Shown here: piece after piece, positions 34,190 through 47,376 of the stretch | Layout: each line of letters begins with the position of its first letter | How positions within the stretch are numbered: position 1 is the first letter of the stretch | From: Lepidodermella squamata | Lineage: Eukaryota > Gastrotricha | Assembly (NCBI GenBank): GCA_047495785.1 | Contig: JBLDXI010000020.1 | Coordinates: forward strand, 930,001 to 994,000 | DNA length: 64,000 nt | Direction: 5' to 3' | Translations under genes and position numbers: made by a program | Notes under the pieces: model-generated | Told to the model about the DNA's origin: nothing | The model's input: the letters and a program-made list of their open reading frames with translations, nothing else | The model's database searches: none

Positions 34190-37100
34190 TTACGAATAAC
34201 CTTGAAATGTTTGATTAGTAGAATATGGATCATACGCACCGCCGGTTGCTGCTGGGTAATGCGCTTGATACTGTTCGGCTGTCAGGCCCAGGTAAGCTGC
34301 ATAAGCGTCCACAACAGCTGTTGAACCTCGGCGTGACCCGTAATAGTCATAGCTCGGAGGGGTTGGATTACTCCCAGCAGGGTCGTTCCCGTAAACGGGG
34401 GCCAAACCTGCAGTTGTAGGTGGACGTTGCCCTGGAATTCCGTACAAGTTGTTTGAGTCCACCGGATAGCCTTTGGCAACATGCGAAAATCCAGAGCCAG
34501 GCTTATTCGTGGTAACGGCTACCGGGATTGCTTCAGATGTCGGCCTGGGGCATATCAAAAGCAATTCAGGCAGGTTTGATAAATGTTTTAAAGCTCACGC
34601 TTGTTTGTCAGGGTTGGTAGCGTTAGGCTTGCAACATAGAAGGGTCAATTTTCCGATGCCAATCGCAATAAGGTCGATGAACAGCATAACATATTCCATC
34701 ATAGTCATAAACGTAAATCCGAAGAACAATCCTAAGAGAATTCAGATCAAGCAATAGCCCAAAAAAATGATAAAGCTGGAATACCGAAAATACCGCCAAG
34801 GTAAGACAATAAATCCGGAAGATTCAGCCATTCACTTGCAACAACGGTCTTTAAAGAAGAAAAGACTCCACCTTAATATTCATAACAAGATTTATGAAAT
34901 TAAACCTGATAGTTGAAGTCCCTATAGTAGATATAGACTTCTGCGAATTGATTTCCAATGATGTAGTCAGCCAGCTCGTAGTAAGAAGAGATCGGGTCAT
35001 GGAATTCTTCATTCGAGCACCCGTCCAAGTCATCAAGGATTTTGTAGCCTCCGCCTTGCTTCACCAAGAATTCGGAGTAAGCTTTCACATTCGAAGTATT
35101 CGTACAAGTCGCGTCTGAGCCATTGATCCTTTTGTTTATGATCGCCTTGATACTTTTGCACAGAGGAGACTAATGCATGCAACAGGAAAAAATAAAATCA
35201 AGATGAGAGAAAGCGAGTCTCACCAATGATTGGCTACTCGGGTTGGGCCACCGCATAACGCTTGTAGTCGCTGATATGGAATAGCCCCTACGAATGATTC
35301 GATCATGCTTTCATAGCCTTATTTGCCGAAGATTATAAGTATACCTGCAACTGTCAGGGCAGTCATCTGCGCAGCCCAGTGTATCCGCCATGTACATCTG
35401 CAATATTGTTTCTCGACAAGTCCACTGCGTCTCGTTTGAGTAAGAACAAGGCGAGGCTGTTACGTTGCCGCTATCGCTGAATGCTTTCCCCTGACTCGGG
35501 AATAGGAAATCGAAGCACTAGAAAATAGAAGATCGTAGTTTTAGAGTACTTTATACTAAATGGGATTACGTTGCAATTCTTAAGGACCTGCTTTTGATAG
35601 CAGGTTTTGTAACAACCTGAAGATGAGTATGTTGTCTCTAGTAAACGTGAATAGGCGTTGCGAGGGTCGTCAGCAACCCGGGCTGTCTCATCGATGCAAT
35701 CGCTGTAAGTAGCCGTGTAAAGTTCGTTCGTGACGCTCGCCAGTTGCTCAATGTAACTCAGCTGTAGCCCAATGTGTGTTGAAGTTCCTGTTGTCACGAA
35801 AATGCCACTTTCCTCTGGGAAAGGCATGTCAGTTTGATTGTGAATCACGATGCGCCAGCCAATCTTGAGAGAAAGCGAAATGAAGTTCAACTCAATTTTA
35901 CCCAAATTTGCATACTTGGGTCGTTTGCGGTAGGTAATATTCAGTGTTAGCGTTCAGTAGTAGGTAAAGCCCGTAAGTATCCCCAGGAAGCTTCGAGATC
36001 CTAATTGCACTGTCGCTAGTATTTCCCACCTTCAATTCGAACAGTTTTGTTGTTGAACCAGACGCCGGGCTTTCCTTCTCCAAATATCCACCATTGAACG
36101 TAAAGCAGTTTCCTATAACAATAGCGCAATCCTTCAGTAGGCAAAAAATCAATGATGCGAGCTTTTTTACCGAATTGGTTGTTCCAATGCCATTGTTTGA
36201 ACGAACTGCAACGAATTTCAAGTGAATCAAAGTCAAGCCCATCTATTTTATACTTACGTGCCAGGATCGCAAGACTCTCCACCGTACTGGCATTCTAAAA
36301 CCATGCTGAAATAAGATATATTAATCAGAGAACACTTTTCATCCAAGAACGAACTCGCATAGCTGATGACCTTTAACAAATGGACATTAGGAAATGTTAT
36401 TAGGGAAGGATCATTAGTGATACCGATTGAAGCGCGTTGTTCATAGGGAATTTTCGACGCTTTCTCCATCACTGTTAGCTGTTTTTGCATGTTCGGTGAG
36501 TAGTTTGGATATTTAGCGGGTTGAATGTTTGCTGCCGCAGCTCGCTGCTGGGGGCTGGGACCACCCTGCGGTGGTGGTTGAGGGGCGCCAGGAGGCGCAG
36601 GTCCGGAAGCAGGCCCAGGAGCAACTCCAGGTGCTGGTGCAGGTGGCGGCGCTTGTTGCTGCCTTTTGATGCGTCTCAGCTTGGCTTTTCTGCTAGCGGA
36701 GGAATCACTTTCCGGTGCATCAGCAGATCTTTTCCTTCTACCGGTCGGTGATGCCGGCGGACTTGCAGGTGGGCTCGAAGGTGGGCTCGCAGCAGGACTT
36801 GACGGAGGACTGGACGGAGGGCTCGACGGAGGGCTCGACAGCGGGCTGGACGGAGGGCTCGACGGCGGGCTGGACGGTGGGCTCGCAGGCGGACTAGATG
36901 GAGGGCTTGACGGTGGGCTCGCAGGAGGACTTGACGGAGGACTAGAAGGAGGGCTTGAAGGTGGGCTTGACGGAGGACTAGAAGGGCTGGAGGCCGGACT
37001 AGATGCAGGGCCAGATGCAGGACTAGATGCTGGGCCTGAAGCAGGGCCTGATGCAGGACTAGATGCAGGACTAGATGCAGGGCCTGATGCAGGACTAGAT

Positions 37101-37799
37101 GCTGGGCCTGAAGCAGGGCTGGATGCAGGACTGGATGCAGGACTAGATGCTGGGCCTGAAGCAGGGCCTGATGCAGGAACCGGAGAGCCAGAAGGGGATG
37201 CCCCGCCCGCTGGGGGTGCCGGTGCCGGGCTTGGACTGGGCGGCTTATTTGCAGCTTTGAACCCATCTGGATCATACCAATCATATGATACTGGGTTGTT
37301 GTTGCATACTGAATCAAAACAAAATTAATTTTCAGATATTCTCAATCCATCAAATCTTCAAAATTACGTGTTATTGCTGGGAAATAGAGTCGACGGGATG
37401 TTTGAACGGTAACGCTCGTTGTCGTTTGCCACGCGAGGAAATTTGTGAAGAAGAGCTGTAATGAAAATAATGCTTGTGTTCGATACAGTGAACTAAATAA
37501 AAAGCAAAGTCATAACAACAAAACTTACGTTCAACTGCCAATAGAGCAGCCAAGCCATGACACCGATGCTTGCTAGCCAGTACATTTTCTTAATGATTCC
37601 TGGCTGTTTCATGAGATGAGGGAAGCCTATAAAACCAGCGCAGTTAATGTCTCGAACGAGGATTGAAAGTTAACAGAAACGAACCAGCGAGAGTTGTCTC
37701 AGAAAAGAAGCTTCGCAAGAAACCCAGCACTTCAACATTGCGTACAGTGGCTCCCTCTGCTTCAGGTTCTGATACAAACAATCTGTACACTTGAACCAT
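34190..37799 (-). CDS. DEG/ENaC (ASIC-like) sodium channel subunit, array copy F, with a long Ser/Pro/Ala minisatellite linker
   Basis: Starts at ATG 37799 (VQVYRLFVSEPEAEG); exon 1 ends after FFSETTLAG. TM1 is followed by CNNNPVSYDWYDPDG, then a linker of about 150 residues made of SPPS, SPPA and SSPAS units (37200-36765). Next come RRKRS (36728-36742) and, twenty residues on, KRQQ. After a Gly/Pro-rich piece the finger, GNCFTFNGGY, TDMPFPEESGIFVTTGTST, the Cys-rich thumb, IGNQFAEVYIYYRDFNYQ and TM2 follow; the frame after TM2 has an F/Y-rich tail. The tail carries PPSY (34349-34360), a PPxY motif, and AAYLGLTAEQYQAHYP. Introns are numerous. Exon limits in the ectodomain are approximate. Confidence 0.86.
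36765..37190 (-). repeat. Coding minisatellite (12-bp units) in copy F
   Basis: Two adjacent arrays: about 36765-36985 of GGACTCGACGGA-like units (encoding PSSP/PASP on the minus strand) and about 36985-37185 of GCAGGACTAGAT-like units (encoding SSPA/GPAS). The unit length is a multiple of three, so copy-number change keeps the frame. Confidence 0.85.
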
Positions 37800-38191
37800 T
37801 TTAAAACTCAAAATCGTCCGCCTTTGCCTGCAGTATGACGTTGTAACTCAGCTTTCTATTATTACGAAGTGTTACCAGTGATGACATTAATTATTCATGT
37901 GAACCTCGGTTTTCTTGAAATCAATAAGAGGCGCCGTTGCACCTTTGCGTATATTGTTCTAAGTGCAGCTTGATCACAGTCGGAATAACTTATGCTTCTT
38001 ATCAAAAAGTAATGTTTGCAACAATTGATCGATTGCGTAGCAACCATTCCGAAAATACTTGCAAAAACTGGATTATAAAAACCACTACGCATTAAAAGCT
38101 AAGCAAAAGCTGATAATAGTTCAAATATTCACAGCGAATTCAACTCAAACTGAGAGACAATATACAGCAATTACAGTGATGTTTTTCAAGC
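37800..38191. other. Intergenic stretch between DEG/ENaC copies F and G
   Basis: About 390 bp. No gene is seen. Confidence 0.4.
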
Positions 38192-40710
38192 TTAAAATTT
38201 GAACTGTTGAGGAGCCAGCGGTGATTTGCTGTTTTCCTTAACGTGTGGATGGACAATGTTCTCAGAAGCTTTACGGCGTGGCGCTTTCTCGTCTTTGCTA
38301 ACAGAAACATGGATGGTACCTTCGTCAGTATCCCTACTTTAGTTTGCAAGTAACATTCATTGTGAAATCAAAGAATGACTCATACCTTAAATTATCGTCA
38401 GATGACGAGGTTGCTACTGATGAACCACGCTTGTTTTGTTCAGATTCTGAATGCCGCATTTTGACCGACATACAGCATTTGGCAATTGCAATTACAATCA
38501 GATCGATCACGAACAGCACGTACTCGCAGAGAGTTAACATGGTGAATCCGAAAAACAAGCCTGTGGGAAGCAAAATTAGATAGAAAGGGCAACAGATTTA
38601 GACGTTCCATGCGCCTACCAACAATGCCACCGAGATAAGCGATAAGATCGCCGATTTCAATCAATTCAGTCTCTATGATGGCTTGATGCTTAAAATCTAT
38701 ATCGATAGATTAATTAGTTCCATACAAAAAGAGAGAACTATTCCTACCGTTGTAGTACACAAAGACTTCGGCGAATTGATTGCTAATCATGTAAGCGATA
38801 TCGTCCTGGTTGTTCGACGCGATGGAGACTGAGCACTGTTTCAAGTCGTTAAACATCTGAAAACCAGGGGAGTGTCATATATTGCTAAGCACGAATGAAG
38901 GCTAGATACCTTGCTTGTGGATCCTTTCTTGTACTCTTGGGCGATTATCGATGCGGAGCAGTTAGTGCCATTTTGCGAGGCAATTGCTTTCAGTTTATCA
39001 TAGAGCTCACCGCAAACTTTGATCTGTTAGAGGACAAGTAAGTGGGAAACATTTCTGACGTGGATTCTTACCAGTGTTAGGCCTTCATCCGCAGGCCATT
39101 TAAGCATCGATACAGTTGTGTCGTATGAAAAGCTCCTACAACATAGAACAGGAAAAGTATAGCGAGATGCAACAAAGAAACTTCTCAGCCATACGTGCAC
39201 GTATCAGGACAACTGCAGGGCAGCTTGTTATCGATATAATCTTGCCAGATGCCCATTTTACACGTCCCTGTAGAAAATGGGACAATTAAATCATCTGTTT
39301 TAGGTGATTGTGCCACGTACACAGCGTTTCATTTTTGAAACTGCATAAAGGTAGGCTCCGATAGCCTGGGACGGATTTGAAGGCGCTGCCATTGTTCGGG
39401 AAGGAGTAATCGTAACATCCACAGCTTTTCATTACCGTCAGGCTGTAACACGTTTTGAGACACGCTTCTGGTGTATAGGCAACCTCTAGAAAGTTCGAAA
39501 ACGCGTTTATCGGATCGTCACTTTGCAGGCCATCGGAATCAACGCATTCGCTATAATTGGCCGTGTACAAACCATTGCTAACCAGCCCGAGCTTTTTCAT
39601 ATAACTCATTTTGATGCCAACGTTGGTCGAAGTCCCAGGCATTATGAAGATACCCTGTTCGTCAGGAAACGGCATCGCTGTTTGATTGTGAACGACTAGA
39701 CGCCAGCCAACTTGCGATGTGGTGTACAGCGAGTGATCCAAGTCGGCATGAAGAAGTAACCTCAATCCATACGAATTTCCAGTTTGTGTCGCCTTACGAA
39801 CGCCTGGTTTCGCAGCATTACTTCCGCCGGTTTTCATTTCCCAAGCTGATACATTCTCGTCCCTTAGTGGGCTATCTGCCTTCTTGTAGCCAGCGTTGAA
39901 CGTCCAGCAGCTTCCGTATTTCGGCGACCAAAACCATGTCGAAAATTCTCTGAAAAAACTATCTTTTGAGGACCGCCTTTGGCTAATAATTCTGACTTAC
40001 GAAGCCACGTCACAATCCTGTCCATTGTAGGTGCACTGCAAGACTATGTCGCAGAGTGAATGACCGGCGATTGATCTATTGCGATAAGGAACGACGGCGG
40101 CCAACTCCATGATTGAATACATGTTTGAGAACGACGAGTCGAAATTAGGCATTGTAATGATCTTGTTGTTGTTGTTATTATTGTTATTGTTATTGCTGTT
40201 CCCACCGCCCTTGTTTTTTGGGGTTGTAGTGACAGACTTGGCAGCCTGTCGTCTCTTTCGCCTGAACTGATCATCTGGAGGTGGCGGCATCGCTGAATTA
40301 TTTGCACTTGAGAACCAACCTCTTGTAACAGCATTGTTATTGCATAGTCTAAAAAGTTGACAGAATCTAAGAATATAGACATAAGGGCCTAGATCAAACT
40401 CTTACGTTATCGCTGGGAAGTCCAGCTGTCGAACAGATTCGATAGTCACAGCGGTCGTGGCCTGCCATCGAAGAAGTTTCGAGAAGAAGAGGTCCAGTTC
40501 CCAGATCAAACCCGCCAAAGAAAGTCCGATGCAAACAATCCAGAACAGCTTCCTCAGGATTCCCGCATGTTTTATGAGAGTTGGAAATCCCTGAAGCGTT
40601 GTCTCTCGAAAGAAGCTGCGAGCGTATTCCTTGAAATTCACATCTGTTATCCTGACAGGAATGTCATCTCTTTCAAGGTATTGCAAGCGGAACCAGTCTA
40701 GCTTGCGCAT
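38192..40710 (-). CDS. DEG/ENaC (ASIC-like) sodium channel subunit, array copy G (short linker)
   Basis: Starts at ATG 40710 (RKLDWFRLQYLERDD). FFRETTLQGFP, TM1 and RQLDFPAIT lead into CNNNAVTRGW. The linker is short: PPPPDDQ, a single polybasic RRKRRQ (about 40250-40265), then a Gly/Asn stretch with a run of ten Asn (40160-40200). The finger (AGHSLCDIVLQC), GSCWTFNAGY, TAMPFPDEQGIFIMPGTST, the Cys-rich thumb, ISNQFAEVFVYY and TM2 GLFFGFTMLTLCEY follow. The last exon (38192 to about 38335) is joined by AAG|GTATGA to CTAAAG. This is the most diverged copy, with a different N-terminus and RLVVHNQT in place of RVVIHNQT. Tail basic, with no PPxY. Exon limits in the middle are approximate. Confidence 0.85.
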
Positions 40711-41366
40711 TGAAGTCCTCTTGGAATTAGACCGAAAAAACGGAAACTGACCCAGCGGAAACGCGGAAAAACACGACTACAGACTTTTTGAATTTCCCTA
40801 GCGGTTCATAAAAGCTAACGATCGATTGGAAGCCCATACGTCAGCAAACACTTTTGGTCGCTTTGAAGCTTGGATGAGCACAGCTGACTCTGTTTTATAG
40901 TTCATAAAACGCCTTATCGATTAATGCAAAGCTTTTTAGGCGCTGTTCCAATCAGCAGTAGCTACGAACCTGGATTAAAAGTACCATGGAAGCACTGATC
41001 ATTGAAAATCTTCCATGCGCAATATTCAATCCCGAAATCATTTTGCGCTCATGTACCTCTTTCACTGAGTAAATTACAACAGAACGTTACCAATAATATT
41101 TCTTGAATGTTCATTATTGCAAGCCTGGAAAATTGTCCCAAAAGCAGGATGGCCAAAAGCTGGAAAAGCATATGTCACCTAACTTTTCATGAGTAATTCT
41201 GTATGAGTTTCCAGTTGTTCGAAACCGCTGGATTCAGGTCGTTAAAAAGGAACACGGCTGCCTACCCCATTGATCATAATTTACTCAAAAATTGAATGTC
41301 AAAATATTTTGAAAATCATTCGTGATTTTAAGTTATTCGTCAACCAAAGGGACAGGAAAATTCCGT
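40711..41366. other. Intergenic stretch between DEG/ENaC copies G and H
   Basis: About 655 bp, the longest spacer in the array. No gene or repeat is recognised. Confidence 0.4.
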
Positions 41367-43847
41367 TCAGCGATACATCTGGCTCTGCACCATAGACGGA
41401 TAAGGCTTGAACTCAAGGTTAGTCACGGGTCGCCCAAACGCAGTCGATCGATGATGAACCATTCCACTATCCGGTAAGGGCGGCTGGTTGTTGTAAGGTG
41501 GCTGCATTTGTTCTTGCCACATTGCTGCTCGCGACCTCGTCATAGGACCTTGCATTTCAAGAATCGGCTGCTTTGCCAAGCTGTTAGCACTAGACTTCCG
41601 TTTCTTGGAACATCGCCCAATTCCAATCAGAATGAAATCAATCAACAGTTGTACGTACTCGAAAAGAGTCATAAATGTGAACCCGAAAAATAGACCGACA
41701 GTGCCTCCGAAATAAGCAATCAAGTCGTGCAGGGCCATGTTTTCGTTTTCAACAATTGTTTGATAGTTGAACTCCTTGAAGAATACATATACCTCAGCGT
41801 ACTGCCCGCCGACACCAATCGCAGCCCATTGAGGTTCGGTGGTAAGCTCCCATTTAGTTGAATCCTGGTAAGGAGCTCCGGCTCGGCAAACTCCCATTTT
41901 CTTTGCAGCCGAGGGTATTCCGTCAGTTTCCTCAGCTGCTGACACCGTTAAATAGGTGTAGCCATCGCATTTCGAATCAGAACCGTTACCCCGAGCAGCC
42001 AGTATTTCGTAGATTTCGTCGCAAACCATCATAAGAGAATCTCCAGATGACACTGGCCATTTAAGACGAGAAACAGCTGTTTTGTAAGAATAGTCAGTAC
42101 ACGTATCAGGACAAGAGCACGGCAGCGTTCCTGCTTTAAAATCAGCAATGACGCCCTCTTTACATACCCACGATGACCCAGTCGTCACATTGTAATAACA
42201 AGGATCAAGATCAGCGTAGTCTTCGAATGCTTTGCCCATGTTTGGGTAGTAAAAGTCATAGCAACCACACGTATCCATCACGTATTTTTGATAACATGTC
42301 TTGATGCAAGCAGATTTGGTATACGAAACTTCCATGATACTAGTATAAGCATTTTTGGGGTCGTCCGGGATATATGTCGATGCGTCTATGCAGTCGCTGT
42401 ATGGAGCATCGTACAGGACAGTCGAGACTACGCCAAGTCGCTTGATGTAGCTCATCGAAACGCCAATGCGGGTAGAGGTTCCAGGCATTATTTCGATTCC
42501 GTTCTCCTCGGGGAAGGGCATCTCCGTCTGGTTGTGTACAATCAATCGCCAGCCAACAGTCTTGGTCGTATTCATGTAATGATCAATATCTGCAGCATAT
42601 ACTTAGATTCCCTCTCTCAATGATTGAGGATGAAACTTACCAGAGTTTAAGAGAAGATAAAGGCCGTACTGATCGCCAGGAATACCGGAGTAGCGAACAC
42701 CTGATCTATCCGCTCCGACCTTTATATCCCAGGTTTTGTCACTTTTCGAAGTTGTATCAGCTTTGGCGTAGCCTGAATTAAACGTGTAGCAGTTGCCATA
42801 ATGTGGGTTCCAGTGCCATGTGCTTAGGTTCCTGAGAATTCAGTAAGTCTACAACATAATTTCAATGGTGATGCTGAACACATACGTTGGTATGATGAGA
42901 TCGGAACCTTGCCACCTAGCTGTTAATACCATATCGCACAATTGGTGGCCGGCAAGTGAACGGTTTTGATACGGGACGGTGCATGCCTTTGCTTGAATTG
43001 CCATCATACTCTCCAAAGAAGAAGATAGGCTTTTTGCGACTGAGCTTTTTACAGAGTCCGCGAAAGCCGCACCACCACCACCACCGGCGGGTCCTTGCTG
43101 TGGGCCTGGTTGCTGCTGCTGGCTCGGCATCATTCCTGGCCCCACCGACGGCCCAGCTTGACGCTGAAAGGAGAAGTTTTGAGACCATTCAACTCAGATC
43201 ATTTGGCTGAAACACATACCTTACGCCTCCCTGGGTTGGGTGCAGGTGGCTGTCCTCCCATGCCTCCGGTAGAACCTATACCAGTCGCACCTCCCCCACC
43301 ACCTGAAGCACCCGAGACTCCATTTACTACCGCCTGGGCAGCGGGCTGCCCCGACTGAACACCGTTTCCCGCCGACTGAACTGCGGGCCCCACTGGACCA
43401 GCAGCACCTCCAGCCGGTCCTGGAGGTGGTGGTTGAAACATAGATGCGCTTGAACCTCCATCTTCATACCAGTCAGTAGTAACCTGTGATACAATCAATA
43501 TTGGAAATCAAGCACTAATTATCATTATCTACCGGATTATTATTGCAGATCGTCACTGCTGGGAAAGGAAGCTGTCGAGCAGTTTCAATCGAAATGGCTG
43601 TATTTGCTTGCCAGCTTAGAAATTTCGTTAGAAAAGCTTGCATCTGCCATTCCAGACCAAGGGTGCATAAAATTATAGCTGATATCCAGAAGCATTTTTT
43701 GAAAATTCCTGGTTGCTTTACTAGCGGAGCAACACCCTGAAGAGACGTTTCATAGAAGAACGTTTTCAACCAATGCTTCACGTGGACATCGTTATAGTGC
43801 TGCGGCTCGAATTCTTCGTCTGGCACGTAATATCTCCAAAATAACAT
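41367..43847 (-). CDS. DEG/ENaC (ASIC-like) sodium channel subunit, array copy H (few introns)
   Basis: Starts at ATG 43847 (LFWRYYVPDEEFEPQ). FFYETSLQG, TM1 and ETARQLPFPAVTICNNNP precede a Gly/Pro/Ala/Gln linker (about 43060-43470). The polybasic site PGRRK|RQAG is split by an intron between Lys and Arg. Then follow AGHQLCDMVLTA, GNCYTFNSGY and one 1.2 kb exon (41367 to about 42590) that runs from WRLIVHNQTEMPFPEENG through the thumb, GQYAEVYVFFKEFNYQ and TM2 (GLFFGFTFMTLFEY, filter GxT in place of GxS) to the tail. Copies A and B have several introns in the same stretch, so introns were lost or gained. Tail Gln/Pro-rich, ending QSQMYR. Confidence 0.88.
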
Positions 43848-44175
43848 GACTTTTTCTCAAAATTATCTGATGGTAAACTAAGTTTCGAACTACTATTAAA
43901 TTCGTTATTTTTCCAGGATTTACATTGATCGTCATTATTGATTGCTCCAAATGGATGTAAATTTTTTATGTCTAAGTGCTCGCTATTGGCACACAGGGAA
44001 TGTTGGGGGCGCGATTGAAACACACTGTTGTTTAGCAACACAAATGTTTTCAAAAATGTTTTTATTTGAAAAAAACTGCAAGATAAACGAGGTTAAAGAC
44101 ATTGATTTTCACCCAAACGAAACGGATTAAACAGTGAAGTCGGTTTCTGTGTGGTTTAGAGTGCGATGAACTGCG
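43848..44175. other. Intergenic stretch between DEG/ENaC copies H and I
   Basis: About 330 bp. Nothing is recognised. Confidence 0.4.
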
Positions 44176-47157
44176 TTAATACCGATGGGAATACGGGTAG
44201 AGATTCGACGGCCCTGCTGCGTGAAATGTGTTGGCGGCCTGTTCAGCCAGAGTTTGCGTGATTGACCTTGAAAATTTTACATAAATTCCAGAAATTTCAA
44301 ATAAAATGATTCAGCATTACCTTCGACGAGGCTGATATTGAGCTTTCATGTTGTTGTAAGTGGAGTCTTCGGATTCCAGAGGTTTTTTCTCCGACGTGAA
44401 GCGGCCAACGAAAACTACAATTAAATCGATCAGGAGTTGAATGTATTCGAATAGAGTCATGAACGAAAAGCCGAAGAACAGGCCAAGGATGCCTCCGAAA
44501 TACGCAATAACATCAGTCAGCGCAACGTTTTGACTTTCGATGATAGTCTGATAGTTGAAGTCTTTATAGAAAATGTAAACCTCGCCGAACTGGCTGCCGA
44601 TTGCGAACTGGGAATAATCGGACGCTTTGTAGTAGAGCGGTGGATAGGGCGCAATTAAAACACAAGCCTCGCATTTTCTAACCAACGGTGCCATACCACT
44701 CGAAGCTTTCAACCGTTGCGTTACTAAATAGGATGTACTGTTACACGTCGTATCATTGCTCTTGGATCTTTTATCCAAAATATCGTAGAGCTCGGAACAG
44801 ATGAGTTGCAATGTTTTCTTATTCGACATCGGCCACTTCAGGTTGGCTATAGTTGTATCGAAAGAGTATGCTTTGCAGGTATCCGGGCAATCGCATTTAA
44901 CATCGGTGTCGCGAAAGATTTTCGCGTAAGTAGCCTTGCAGTTCCATAGTGTATTGTTAGTTTTATCGTAGGCACAAGGTGGAACGTCTTTATAGTCCTT
45001 AAAGGCTGTCCCGATGTTCGGATAATAGATGTCGTAGCACGAGCAGTATTTCATTATGTACTGCTGATAGCAGGTCTTCAAACACGCTGGTTTCGAGTAG
45101 GAAACTTCCAGCAAATTTGTGTAAGCGTTCTTTTCGTCGTCAATGTTCAGCTCGGTCGCATCGACGCAGTCGCTGTAAGGCGCGTTGTAAAGAACATTAT
45201 CGACGACGCCCAAACGTTCGATGTAGCTCATGGAGATGCCGATTCTGGACGAGGTGCCAGGAGCTATGAAGACGCCACTCTCTTCGGGAAACGGCATTTC
45301 AGTTTGATTGTGAATTACAACTCTCCAGCCTATTTGAGTCGTCGTATTGGTATAGTGATCCTTATCTAAAATAAATCGTATTAATTTGACATAGTTAAAG
45401 GGAAGCTCAATATACCTGAGTTAAGGAGTAGATAGAGGCCATACATATCGCCCGATTGTGCTGAAGTTTTGATGCCGTCGCCATTCGGGCCACCTTTTTT
45501 GATAGTCCATGTATCCTTGTAGTTCGAAGCAGGGCTTTCAGCTTTGGTGTATCCGGCGTTGAATGTGTAACAGTTTCCTAATAAAGAGAGTTTGAACGGT
45601 GCTTATTCTCACTTATTTCGGGAATTTACCATAGAATGGATTCCAATGCCAGGTCTTGAATGCTCTGATAGAAACAAAGCAATATTTTCATAAATGAGAA
45701 GGCGTTGAACTCACGTTCCAGGATCGATAGTTGCGCCCTGCCAAGTTGCCGAAAGAATCATATCACACAGCTAAGAAATCATACGAAATTTGAAACTGGG
45801 AGAATCACAAGTGAGTTTTCTAACCTGGTGTCCAGCCAGCGATCTATTTTGGTATGGGAGACTGCAGGCCGCTGTCTGAATGAGGACGCGGCTTTCGAAA
45901 GAAGCTGCCAAGTTCTGTTTGACGGCGGACGCATCGGTTCTAGTTCCTGGTGGGCCGGGCTGTGCTCCAGGTGGTGGTGGTCCTGGCAAAGCGCCAACAG
46001 GGCCGGTTGGAACTTGTCGCTAAGATACTATTTTGATGATCCGTGCTAAGATTTTACAGATCGCCTTACCTTCTTTCGACCTGACGGCGGCGGTGGAGGC
46101 ATCCCAGCCGGTCCCGCCGCGGCTGCTTTGGTAGTTGCACCTGGGCCGACCGGGTTAGTCGCTCCCCCACCAGCTGCAGGAGTGCCCGCTGGTGGTGCAG
46201 GAGTCGCTCCTCCTGATGCAGGTTGCGTTCCGCCAGTACCAGCAGGGGGGCCGGATGCCCCTTGCATTTGGCCACCGGGAGTTGTAGCACCTGCAGAAGG
46301 AGGGTTGCCTCCACTTGGGCCTGGAGCCATTGCTCCTGTGACAGCTCCGGATGCGGCTTGACTTTGACCACTCGCGGGACCACTGGTTGCCCCTGGACCA
46401 CTAGGTACCCCAGGGCCACTGGGTACACCAGGACCACTAGGAACACCAGGACCACTGGGCACACCAGGACTACTAGGTACCCCAGGACTACTAACACCAG
46501 GACCGCTAGGTACACCAGGACCACTAGGTACACCAGGACTACTCGGTACGCCAGGACCACTAGGTACCCCAGGACTACTAACACCAGGACCGCTAGGTAC
46601 ACTAGGACCACTAGGTACACCAGGACTACTCGGTACGCCAGGACCACTAGGTGCACCAGGACCACTGGGTACACCGGGACCACTAGGTGCACCAGGACCA
46701 CTTGCTGCGCCAGGACCAGATTGCTGGTTTGATGTCGAGAAAATGTCATAGTCAGCTGCGCCCCCATACCAATCTGTCGTAACCTGGGAAAAGGCCAAAT
46801 AATGAGTGATTGAAAACTTTAAACTCTTTGAAGACCGACTGGATTATTATTGCAGATTGTTATAGCCGGGAAAGGCAACTGCCGGGCAGTTTCCAACGAA
46901 ATTGCCGTGTTTGCTTGCCAAGTAAGGAAAGAGCCGAGGAACGCAGCCACCTCCCAGTAAAGGCCAAGAGCACACACGATTATTCCTGCAACCCAAAACA
47001 GTTTTTTGAAAAGACCAGGTTGTTTTGCAAGCATCGGCACTCCGGCCAAGGTTGACTCTCGAAAGAATGTATCGAGCCATCCGCCCACGTTTACCTCACG
47101 ATACTCCTGGAACTCAGGCTCCTCAGCCTTAACGAAATAACCCCACAGCATCGGCAT
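44176..47157 (-). CDS. DEG/ENaC (ASIC-like) sodium channel subunit, array copy I, with a collagen-like GPG repeat
   Basis: Starts at ATG 47157 (PMLWGYFVKAEEPEFQ). FFRESTLAGVP, TM1 and ETARQLPFPAITICNNNPV are followed by VTTDWYGGAADY and a long Gly/Pro/Ser/Val linker (about 46170-46735). The polybasic site SGRKK|RQVP is split by an intron at the same place as in H and J. AGHQ, CYTFNAGY, WRVVIHNQTEMPFPEESGVF, the Cys-rich thumb, GSQFGEVYIFYKDFNYQ and TM2 GLFFGFSFMTLFEY follow in a nearly intron-free 1 kb exon. An in-frame stop just after RRR (44317) is removed by splicing (CGAAG|GTAATG to TTCAAG), adding a last exon that ends YPYSHRY at 44176. No PPxY. Confidence 0.88.
46385..46725 (-). repeat. 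Coding minisatellite (18-bp unit, GPGVPS) in copy I
   Basis: About eighteen copies of an 18-bp unit read on the plus strand as CCACTAGGTACACCAGGA, with some 15-bp variants. It encodes SGPGVP/SSPGVP, a Gly/Pro-rich collagen-like repeat. An 87-bp higher-order repeat is visible: the same variant order starts at 46474 and again at 46561. Confidence 0.88.
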
Positions 47158-47376
47158 GTTCACCACTATAAGATGAAAGAACTGCTTTCATCAAATTTCC
47201 GAAACCCAATGAAAAAATCACAGTTTTAATTATTAATATCTTTGAGTGCTTCTGATCACAACGCGACAATTATCGATCTGTTAATGGCGTATGGCCTATC
47301 AATATTTTACATGTCCAACTTCAATTCAAAAATTTACAGTTCACGCAAGTAATCGATGAGAAATAAGTTAAGGATG

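Noticed and set aside
36666-37328. Plus-strand frame of Gly-Leu-Asp-Gly repeats, 220 codons
   Set aside because: It is the reverse complement of the Ser/Pro minisatellite in copy F, whose minus-strand frame continues into conserved channel blocks.
46066-46767. Other frames through the copy I minisatellite on both strands
   Set aside because: Period-of-three repeats leave all frames open. Only the minus frame joining VTTDWY to SGRKK fits the channel.
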